Of a stretch of 6,385 nt of DNA, positions 1 to 4,757 are shown piece after piece (within the stretch, counting starts at the first letter, position 1; every line of letters begins with the position of its first letter). A program made the translations under genes and the position numbers. The notes under the pieces were generated by a model. That model was not told the DNA's origin. It ran no database searches and saw only the letters and a list, made by a program, of their open reading frames with translations. Source of the DNA: JAOPZW01 sp034664395 (lineage in GTDB: Bacteria; Actinomycetota; Thermoleophilia; Solirubrobacterales; Solirubrobacteraceae). The DNA lies in the NCBI GenBank assembly GCA_034664395.1, contig JAXDHQ010000209.1:1-6385 (forward strand). The letters run 5' to 3'.

Positions 1-744
1 AAGGTGCTCGACATCGATCGCGACCGCCAGCGCATCTCCCTGGGCCTCAAGCAGACCCAGGAGGACCCGTGGCAGCGCGTGGTCGACACCTACAACGTCG
101 GCGACGAGCTCGAGGGCACCGTGACGAAGGTCGTCACGTTCGGCGCCTTCGTCGAGATCCTCGACGGCGTCGAGGGCCTCGTGCACATCTCCGAGCTGGC
201 CAACCACCACGTCGAGAACCCGCGCGAGGTCGTCCAGCCGGGCGACGACGTCAAGGTCAAGATCCTCGAGATCGACTCCGACCGCCGGCGCCTGTCGCTG
301 TCGGTCAAGCGCGTCGAGGGCCAGATCCTGCCCAGCCGCGTCCCCGAGGGCCCGCAGGCCGTGCCCGAGGGCGCCGGCGACCTCGACCACGTGCCCGAGC
401 TCGGGCTGAGCGAGGACGTCTTCGCCGGCGGCGCGCCGGCCGTGCAGGAGCCGGCCGCCGAGGCTGACGCTCCGGCCGCCGAGGCTGACGTCGAGGAGCC
501 GGCCGCTCAGGCTGAGGCCCCCGCCGTTGAGGCCGAGGTCGAGGAGCCGGCCGCTGAGGTCGAGGCCCCGGCCGCCGAGCCCGAGGTCGAGGAGCCGGCC
601 GCTGAGGTCGAGGCCCCGGCCGCTGAGCCCGAGGTCGAGGCCCCTGCCGCCGAGGCCGACGTCGAGGCGCCCGCCGCCGAGGCCGCGACCGAGGAGCCGG
701 CCGACGCGGAGAAGTCGCCCGCCGCGGCCGACGAGGAGGCCTGA
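1..744 (+). CDS. rpsA: 30S ribosomal protein S1, C-terminal part (5' end outside window)
   Basis: S1 binds mRNA on the small ribosomal subunit and helps place it for initiation. The reading frame is open from the first base (AAG GTG CTC), so the gene starts upstream; the GTG at position 4 is internal. Visible are the end of one S1 (OB-fold) domain, with the motif DIDRDRQRISLGLKQ at the left edge, then a full S1 domain at about bases 100-312. That domain has the hallmark stretches GTVTKVVTFGAFVEI, GVEGLVHISEL and KILEIDSDRRRLSLSVK. A linker follows, then about 100 residues of Ala/Glu/Pro/Val/Asp-rich low-complexity sequence from base 445 to the stop, largely built from 16-residue repeats and strongly acidic. 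The final GAGGAGG lies just before the stop and the coaE start, and the TGA overlaps the presumed coaE start codon. The S1 assignment is secure; the role of the tail is unknown. Confidence 0.95.
   Translation, partial: KVLDIDRDRQRISLGLKQTQEDPWQRVVDTYNVGDELEGTVTKVVTFGAFVEILDGVEGLVHISELANHHVENPREVVQPGDDVKVKILEIDSDRRRLSLSVKRVEGQILPSRVPEGPQAVPEGAGDLDHVPELGLSEDVFAGGAPAVQEPAAEADAPAAEADVEEPAAQAEAPAVEAEVEEPAAEVEAPAAEPEVEEPAAEVEAPAAEPEVEAPAAEADVEAPAAEAATEEPADAEKSPAAADEEA
445..636 (+). repeat. 48-bp tandem repeat encoding the acidic S1 tail (four units)
   Basis: There are four consecutive 48-base units at 445-492, 493-540, 541-588 and 589-636, all in frame with rpsA. Each encodes 16 residues of the type EEPAAEVEAPAAEPEV. 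Units three and four differ at a single base (C at 576, T at 624, synonymous). Units one and two are more diverged. Shorter 9-residue derivatives (EAPAAEADV, EAPAAEAAT) follow at 637-690. The gradient of similarity suggests recent duplication of the last full unit by slippage or unequal recombination. Because the unit length is a multiple of three, copy-number change would keep the frame. Confidence 0.9.
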
Positions 745-1370
745 GCACCCGCCGTCCAGCCCGCGTCCCGTTCGTCGGCCTGACCGGCGGCCTGGGCGCG
801 GGCAAGTCCACCGCCCTGGCCGCGCTCGCGCGGCTGGGGGCGGCCACGCTGTCGACCGACGCCGTGGTCCACGAGCTGTACGCCGGCGACGAGGTCCGCG
901 ACGCCGTCGTCGCCCGCTGGGGCGCCGTGGTGGCGCCCGGCGGCGTCGTCGACCGCGCCGCGATCGCCCGCGCCGCGTTCGCCTCGCCCGACGAGCGGGC
1001 GTGGCTCGAGGGGCTGCTGTGGCCGCGCGTGGGCGCGCGCGTGGCGGCCTGGCGCGATGACCTCGGCCACAGCGATCCCCCGCCGCGCGCCGCGGTCGTC
1101 GAGACGCCGCTGCTCTTCGAGGCGGGCCTCGAGGGCATCTACGACGCCACGATCGCGGTCATCGCCGACGAGGACGTCCGGGCCGCGCGCGCCGCGCAGC
1201 GCGGCCATCACGCCGTCGACGAGCGGGCCGCGCGTCAGCTCGGTCAGCAGGAGAAGGCGGCCCGGGCGACGTACGTGGTCGCAAACAGCGGCACGATCGC
1301 TGACCTCGAGCTTGCGCTCTCCGCGGTGCTTGAGAAGCTTGAGCCCGCCGCCGACTCCGAATCCGCGTGA
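741..1370 (+). CDS. coaE: Dephospho-CoA kinase, probable CTG start
   Basis: This enzyme catalyses the last step of coenzyme A synthesis, ATP-dependent phosphorylation of dephospho-CoA at the 3' ribose hydroxyl, in the cytoplasm. Counting from CTG at 741 it has 209 residues, normal for the family. Seen directly: the P-loop GGLGAGKS at residues 16-23 after the beta strand VPFVGLT, the acidic STD at 38-40, ETPLLFEAG at 121-129, a basic lid region around 147-172 (RAARAAQRGHH to QQEK), and the C-terminal ATYVVANSGT typical of CoaE. The frame upstream is closed by TGA at 624, and no ATG, GTG or TTG occurs in frame until GTG 864, which would remove the P-loop. CTG 741 overlaps the rpsA stop (CTGA), mirroring the GTGA overlap at this gene's own end. 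AGGAGG at 734-739 is only 1 base from the CTG, so coupling to rpsA termination is likely. Function is well supported; the exact start is inferred. Confidence 0.92.
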   Translation: MSTRRPARVPFVGLTGGLGAGKSTALAALARLGAATLSTDAVVHELYAGDEVRDAVVARWGAVVAPGGVVDRAAIARAAFASPDERAWLEGLLWPRVGARVAAWRDDLGHSDPPPRAAVVETPLLFEAGLEGIYDATIAVIADEDVRAARAAQRGHHAVDERAARQLGQQEKAARATYVVANSGTIADLELALSAVLEKLEPAADSESA

Positions 1371-2029
1371 GCACGCACACCCACACCCGATCCCGCGCGC
1401 GGTCCGCGCGGCCCCCGGTCCGCCTCTCCGCGGCGAACCGCCGCGCGATGCGCCGGCGCCGGCTGGGCCTGCTCGCCGCGGTCGCCGTGCTGGTCGGCGT
1501 CGGCATGACGCTGACCCTGCCGCTCTTCCACCACGCGGTCGAGGAGATCCGCCTGCCGCTGCGCCACGAGGACATCATCCGCCAGCAGGCGAGCGACAAG
1601 GACATCTCGCCGGCGCTGATCGCTGCCGTGATCTACGCCGAGTCGCACTTCCGCGACGGCCAGCGGTCGGCCGCCGGCGCTGAGGGCCTGATGCAGCTCA
1701 CGCCCGCGACGGCGAAGTACATCGCCCACAAGTCGGGCGGCACGGCGTTCGTGGTCGGCGACCTCGCCACGCCGCAGGTCAACATCTCCTACGGGTCCTA
1801 CTACCTGCGCTACCTGATGCGGCGCTACGGCGGCAACGAGGTCTTCGCCCTGGCCGCCTACAACGGCGGCGAGGGCAACGTCGACCGCTGGATCTCCGCC
1901 GCCCAGCGCCGCGACCGCGCCCTGACGATCGACGCGATCCCGTTCGCCGAGACGCGCGCCTACGTGCGCCGCGTGCAGCGGGCGGAGTCCGAGTACCGCC
2001 GCTCCTACCGGGCCGAGCTCGGGCTCTAG
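1367..2029 (+). CDS. Membrane-anchored lytic transglycosylase (SLT/GH23 domain)
   Basis: This is a predicted murein lytic transglycosylase that cleaves the MurNAc-GlcNAc bond of peptidoglycan with formation of 1,6-anhydroMurNAc, acting outside the cytoplasmic membrane. From GTG 1367 it has 220 residues. It starts with a basic N-terminus (residues 1-32, many Arg), then one hydrophobic segment at about 33-53 (LGLLAAVAVLVGVGMTLTLPL) that should act as signal anchor. The SLT domain runs from about 68 to 205. Family marks are the catalytic glutamate in YAESHF (Glu92), GLMQLTP at 107-113, AYNGG at 164-168 and ETRAYVRRV at 195-203. The GTG overlaps the coaE stop by 4 bases with no clear Shine-Dalgarno, which fits translational coupling. 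ATG 1448 (residue 28) is a possible alternative start just before the membrane segment. The short length resembles the small Slt70-like proteins of actinobacteria; I assign no specific symbol. Confidence 0.9.
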   Translation: MSTHTHTRSRARSARPPVRLSAANRRAMRRRRLGLLAAVAVLVGVGMTLTLPLFHHAVEEIRLPLRHEDIIRQQASDKDISPALIAAVIYAESHFRDGQRSAAGAEGLMQLTPATAKYIAHKSGGTAFVVGDLATPQVNISYGSYYLRYLMRRYGGNEVFALAAYNGGEGNVDRWISAAQRRDRALTIDAIPFAETRAYVRRVQRAESEYRRSYRAELGL

Positions 2030-2036
2030 GCGGGCG

Positions 2037-2052
2037 GCGCCTCCGCGGGCGC
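2037..2052. terminator. Possible weak GC hairpin between convergent genes
   Basis: In the 24-base gap between the two convergent stop codons, GCGCC (2037-2041) can pair with GGCGC (2048-2052) across a 6-base loop. The location suits a shared bidirectional terminator. The stem is only 5 bp and no T-tract follows on either strand. In DNA of this GC content such pairing is common by chance, so this is a weak call. Confidence 0.2.
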
Positions 2053-2053
2053 G

Positions 2054-3232
2054 TCAGGTCGCCGGGCGGCGCAGCGGCAGCACGAAGGCGGCCGAGATCA
2101 CGGCCAGGACGCCGGCGGCGGCGAAGCCAAGCCACGGGTGGACGTGGTAGAGCGGCAGCCACATCAGCGGCGCGGCCGCCGTGCCGCCGATGCGAAAGGC
2201 GGAGACCACCGACACGCCACCGCCGCGGTTCTCGGGCACCGCCTCGACCGACAGCGTGTTGACCGCCGCCAGCATGAGCGCCATGCCGATGCCGGCGGCG
2301 AACCACAGGGCGGCGAGGACGACCGGGTCGCCCGCGGCGCCGAGCGCCGCGACCAGGACCGCCGAGATCAGCGCGCCGGCGACCATCACCGGCACGCGGT
2401 CGAAGCGGTCGACCAGATGGCCGGCGGTGCGACCGAGCAGCATCCCCGACACGCCGAACCCGGCGAGCAGGAGGCCGCGGGACACCGAGCCGACGCCGAA
2501 GTGGTCGGCGGCGACGAGCGCGACGAGGAAGCTCAGGCCGATCACGCTCGCCGAGGCGGAGAAGATCGAGGCGCACAGGAGCGCCATGCGGGCGGTGAGC
2601 ACCGAGCGCAGACGCGCCGGCTCGAGGCCAGAGGCAGCTCGCGGCTCGCCGCTGGGCGGGACGCGCCCGAGCCCGAGGGCGATGACCGCGGGCACGAGGA
2701 ACGCGAGGCGCCAGTCGAGCGCGCCGAGCAGGCCGCCGCACAGCGGCGCCATCGCGACGGCGGCGGTCTGCACCGAGGCGAAGATGCCCACGCTGCGGCC
2801 GAGCTCGCGCCGCGGGACGAGGTCGGCCAGCCCGGCGAGCAGCAGCGGCGTGAGGAACGCGTTCGCCGCGCCCGCGACGGCGCGCGCGACGAGGAACGCG
2901 CCGATGCCGGGCGCCAGGGCCGAGGCGACCGAGGCGATGGCGTACGCCGCGTAGCCGGCGCTCACCACGCGCCGGCGCCCCCAGCGCTCGCCGAGCGTGC
3001 CCGAGACGAGCTGCAGGGCCGCGAACGGGACCAGGTAGACGGGGATCGCCGCGGCCACGACGCCGGTGCTGCTGTCGAACGCGTCGCGGAGCTGCGGGAT
3101 GACCACCGCCACCACCCCGCCGCCGAACGGGCCGAGGAACGCTCCGACGTAGAACGGCAGCCGGACGCGCGCGTCGGCGACCGGCGACGCCGGCGTCTCG
3201 GGGGCGGGGGGAGAGGAGGGGGCGGCCGGCAT
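2054..3232 (-). CDS. MFS transporter, 12 TM, DHA1/drug-antiporter-like
   Basis: This is a predicted cytoplasmic-membrane secondary transporter of 392 residues, the usual size for the 12-helix DHA1 type. After a Pro/Ala-rich N-terminus (1-25), twelve hydrophobic segments can be read at about 25-46, 59-79, 88-107, 111-135, 146-168, 173-189, 213-241, 253-268, 280-299, 303-327, 340-360 and 366-386. The loop between TM2 and TM3 has MFS motif A as GTLGERWGRRR (78-88), with a second-half echo GRTAGHLVDRFDR (267-279). TM5 holds APLCGG (162-167), a near match to the GPxxGG antiporter motif C. That leans towards efflux rather than aromatic-acid uptake, but the substrate cannot be read from sequence. 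ATG 3232 is the best start, as no other start lies close to TM1; a clear Shine-Dalgarno is not visible. It lies 115 bases downstream of pcaG on the same strand, so it may be cotranscribed or have its own promoter. Confidence 0.9.
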   Translation of the reverse strand: MPAAPSSPPAPETPASPVADARVRLPFYVGAFLGPFGGGVVAVVIPQLRDAFDSSTGVVAAAIPVYLVPFAALQLVSGTLGERWGRRRVVSAGYAAYAIASVASALAPGIGAFLVARAVAGAANAFLTPLLLAGLADLVPRRELGRSVGIFASVQTAAVAMAPLCGGLLGALDWRLAFLVPAVIALGLGRVPPSGEPRAASGLEPARLRSVLTARMALLCASIFSASASVIGLSFLVALVAADHFGVGSVSRGLLLAGFGVSGMLLGRTAGHLVDRFDRVPVMVAGALISAVLVAALGAAGDPVVLAALWFAAGIGMALMLAAVNTLSVEAVPENRGGGVSVVSAFRIGGTAAAPLMWLPLYHVHPWLGFAAAGVLAVISAAFVLPLRRPAT

Positions 3233-3249
3233 CGGGCTTGGGCCGGGGC

Positions 3250-3258
3250 AGGGTACGA
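3250..3258 (-). promoter_or_regulatory. Possible -10 element upstream of the MFS gene
   Basis: On the minus strand TCGTACCCT ends 17 bases before the ATG at 3232. The same 9-mer forms the -10 region proposed for the MetE-like gene at 4724-4732. No convincing -35 hexamer sits 16-18 bases upstream, and an initiation point here would leave a leader of only about 10 bases. Low confidence. Confidence 0.2.
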
Positions 3259-3265
3259 GATGGCG

Positions 3266-3324
3266 CGGCGCCGGCGCCGGTGGGCCGGCGGGCGGCCGAC
3301 GGGTCCCGTGACGCCGCCGGCGGC
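3266..3324. other. Intergenic GC palindromes between pcaG and the MFS gene
   Basis: The 115-base gap between pcaG and the MFS gene contains two perfect 14-bp self-complementary sequences, CGGCGCCGGCGCCG at 3266-3279 and CGCCGCCGGCGGCG at 3312-3325 (the second ends one base beyond this interval). ACGGGTCCCGT lies between them at 3299-3309, symmetric about a single T. They could form structure in the transcript 3' of pcaG and attenuate readthrough into the transporter gene. No T-run follows, and GC-only palindromes are frequent in this composition, so function is uncertain. Confidence 0.3.
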
Positions 3325-3347
3325 GCCCCCGGCGCGACGCGGAGACC

Positions 3348-3887
3348 TCAGACGTCGAAGAAGGGCGTCTCGCCGTCGCCCTGTAGGCGGACGTCGAAGC
3401 CCAGCCGCGCCGCGCCCTCGGGACGCGCCACCAGCGCCGCGCGGGCCTCGACGTCGCCGATCGCCGACAGGACCGGGTCGGTCGCGTTGGCCTGCTCCTC
3501 GTCGGGGAAGTAGACGCGGGTCGCGAGGCGGTGCAGGACGCCGCGCGCGAACACCGACATCGCGATGTGGGGCGCCTGGGGCCGGCCGTCGGGGCCGGGG
3601 GCCGAGCCCGGCTTGACCGTCGTGAACGCGAAGGCGCCGTCGGCGTCGGTCCCGACGCGGGCGAACAGCCCGCGGCCGCCGCCGATCGCGCCGTCGGGCT
3701 CGGCCTGCCAGATCTCGAGCATCGCGTCGGGGACGGGCTGGCCGTCGCCGTCGAGCACGCGGCCCGCGAGCACCACGGCGCCGGGCGTCTGCGGCGCGAC
3801 CGCGTCGGCGCTCCAGCCCTCGTGCAGCAGCGCGAACTCGAAGAACGGGCCGACGGTCTGCGACGGCGTGGTGGCGAGCGGGGCCAC
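3348..3887 (-). CDS. pcaG: Protocatechuate 3,4-dioxygenase alpha subunit
   Basis: PcaG is the non-iron-binding alpha subunit of the enzyme that opens protocatechuate between its two hydroxylated carbons to beta-carboxy-cis,cis-muconate, the first ring-opening step of the beta-ketoadipate pathway. It has 179 residues, slightly below the common 180-200. Marks of the alpha subunit are PSQTVGPFFEFAL at 8-20, VLDGDGQPVPDAMLEIWQA at 44-62, the repeat-fold stretch FTTVKPG at 88-94, and APHIAMSVFARG to RVYFPDE at 105-130. Where the beta subunit has its iron-binding Tyr and His residues, alpha lacks them, as expected. The start is GTG 3887, one base after the pcaH stop on the same strand, with GGAGGA (plus-strand 3893-3898) 5 bases ahead inside the pcaH end. 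This gives tight coupling for stoichiometric subunit synthesis. Assignment is firm because of the paired PcaH. Confidence 0.95.
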   Translation of the reverse strand: MAPLATTPSQTVGPFFEFALLHEGWSADAVAPQTPGAVVLAGRVLDGDGQPVPDAMLEIWQAEPDGAIGGGRGLFARVGTDADGAFAFTTVKPGSAPGPDGRPQAPHIAMSVFARGVLHRLATRVYFPDEEQANATDPVLSAIGDVEARAALVARPEGAARLGFDVRLQGDGETPFFDV

Positions 3888-3888
3888 G

Positions 3889-4608
3889 TCAGTCCTCCAT
3901 CGGCGTCGACTCGGGGCCGCGCAGGACGATGTCGAACCGGTAGCCCAGCGCCCAGTCGGGGACCGTGGTGTCGAGGTCGAAGCGGCTCACCAGGCGCTCG
4001 CGCGCCCGCGGGTCGCGGACGGAGTGGAAGATCGGGTCGAACTCGAACAGCGGGTCGCCGGGGAAGTACATCTGCGTCACGAGCCGCTGGGCGAACGCGC
4101 CGCCGAACAGCGAGAAGTGGATGTGCGCCGGGCGCCAGGCGTTCTCGTGGTTGCCCCACGGGTAGGCGCCGGGCTTGACGGTGACGAACCGGTAGTTGCC
4201 CTCGTCGTCGGTCATGCAGCGCCCGGCGCCGGTGAAGTTCGGATCCAGCGGCGCGGGGTGCTGGTCGACCGGGTGGACGTAGCGGCCGGCGGCGTTGGCC
4301 TGCCAGATCTCGACGAGCGTGTTGCGCACCGGTCGCCCGTCGCCGTCGAGCACGCGGCCGCCCACGACGATCCGCTCGCCCAGCGGCTCGGCGTCGTGCT
4401 GACGCGTCAGGTCGTGGTCGAGCTCGCCGACGGCGTCGTGGCCGAAGACCGGGCCGGTGAGCTCGGTGCGCGTGTGGGGAAGGAGCAGCAGCGGCCGGCT
4501 CGGGGCCCGCCGGGCCGTCGAGCGGTAGTCCGGATACAGCAGCGGAGGCTGGCCGTCGCCCTCCTCGCGGCGGTAGCCCGTGATCGCGTCGCCGACCTCG
4601 TGAGGCAC
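3889..4608 (-). CDS. pcaH: Protocatechuate 3,4-dioxygenase beta subunit, iron-binding
   Basis: PcaH is the catalytic beta subunit of the non-haem Fe(III) intradiol dioxygenase and works with PcaG in the cytoplasm. From GTG 4608 it has 239 residues, the normal length. The ligand set is complete: Tyr110 (AAGRY), Tyr149 (PGAYPW), His162 and His164 (RPAHIHFS), with Arg159 just before. This matches the spacing of the Pseudomonas enzyme's Tyr/Tyr/His/His and active-site Arg with a uniform offset of two. Other family stretches are GRVLDGDGRPVRNTLVEIWQ (84-103), DPNFTGAGRCMTDDEGNYRF (122-141) and QMYFPGDPLFEFDPI (179-193). An in-frame start at 4668 would add 20 unconserved residues. GTG 4608 is preferred because AAGGAG lies 7 bases upstream of it and the length then fits. 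It is transcribed divergently from the MetE-like gene and followed at once by pcaG. Confidence 0.96.
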   Translation of the reverse strand: MPHEVGDAITGYRREEGDGQPPLLYPDYRSTARRAPSRPLLLLPHTRTELTGPVFGHDAVGELDHDLTRQHDAEPLGERIVVGGRVLDGDGRPVRNTLVEIWQANAAGRYVHPVDQHPAPLDPNFTGAGRCMTDDEGNYRFVTVKPGAYPWGNHENAWRPAHIHFSLFGGAFAQRLVTQMYFPGDPLFEFDPIFHSVRDPRARERLVSRFDLDTTVPDWALGYRFDIVLRGPESTPMED

Positions 4609-4615
4609 TGCGCCA

Positions 4616-4623
4616 CTCCTTCC
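4616..4623 (-). promoter_or_regulatory. Ribosome binding site of pcaH
   Basis: On the minus strand GGAAGGAG (core AAGGAG, 4616-4621) is followed by 7 bases and then GTG at 4608. It decides the pcaH start in favour of this GTG over the in-frame GTG at 4668 and ATG at 4635, which have no comparable site. Confidence 0.75.
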
Positions 4624-4645
4624 TCGGCCCGTCATCGACGTCCGA

Positions 4646-4665
4646 AATATGTCAGATGGACTGAC
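4646..4665 (-). promoter_or_regulatory. Candidate pcaH promoter/operator: inverted repeat next to AT-rich -10-like box
   Basis: On the plus strand GTCAG (4651-4655), ATGGA, CTGAC (4661-4665) forms a perfect 5-bp inverted repeat with a 5-base spacer. It overlaps by one base the minus-strand sequence CATATT (4646-4651), a 4/6 match to a TATAAT -10 box in an otherwise very GC-rich region. No good -35 hexamer is found at the proper distance upstream, which would suit an activator-dependent promoter. In other bacteria pca genes are often controlled by IclR- or LysR-type regulators, but no regulator gene is in this window, so the binding protein is unknown. Confidence 0.4.
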
Positions 4666-4702
4666 CACCGGGCCGCGCCGCCGCGGCTCCGGACGGTCTG
4701 GT

Positions 4703-4732
4703 TTGATGCGCGCGCAACTTCCGTCGTACCCT
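4703..4732 (+). promoter_or_regulatory. Candidate sigma70-type promoter of the MetE-like gene
   Basis: TTGATG (4703-4708) and TACCCT (4727-4732) are separated by 18 bases. The first matches TTGACA at 4 of 6 positions; the second keeps the key T, A and final T of TATAAT. Transcription would begin near 4739-4740, giving a leader of about 18-20 bases before the GTG, too short for a riboswitch. The spacer contains the palindrome TGCGCGCGCA (4707-4716). Confidence 0.45.
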
Positions 4733-4746
4733 CGGCGAAGCGATCC

Positions 4747-4752
4747 AAGGAG
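4747..4752 (+). promoter_or_regulatory. Ribosome binding site of the MetE-like gene
   Basis: AAGGAG is followed by 5 bases (AAGCC) and then GTG at 4758. It fixes the start at that GTG, just before the conserved N-terminal region of the protein. Confidence 0.8.
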
Positions 4753-4757
4753 AAGCC

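Noticed and set aside
445..690. CRISPR-like array in the repeats
   Set aside because: Units are directly adjacent with no spacers, in frame, and encode a protein tail.
305..1211. Minus-strand open frames antisense to the S1 tail and coaE
   Set aside because: Products are Arg/Pro- or Ala/Ser-rich repeats that simply mirror the 48-bp repeat and the coaE sequence; no ribosome site or family match is visible.
864..1370. GTG 864 as the coaE start
   Set aside because: It would remove the P-loop and first strand, leaving an inactive kinase of 168 residues.
2138..3616. A 492-codon plus-strand open frame antisense to the MFS gene
   Set aside because: Its product is an Arg/Gly/Ala/His-rich low-complexity sequence without any domain, typical of the antisense of high-GC coding DNA.
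2054..4159. A continuous 701-codon minus-strand open frame that would fuse the transporter to a long N-terminal extension
   Set aside because: The part above 3232 is Arg/Pro/Ser-rich shadow sequence running out of frame through pcaG and pcaH, which are well supported. The transporter begins naturally at ATG 3232.
4609..4668. Longer pcaH starting at GTG 4668
   Set aside because: The extra 20 residues are not family-like and cover the candidate operator region; GTG 4608 has a strong, well-spaced Shine-Dalgarno.
4733..4757. SAM, cobalamin or T-box leader before the methionine-synthase-like gene
   Set aside because: The space between the proposed promoter and the start is about 25 bases, far too short for any of these elements.
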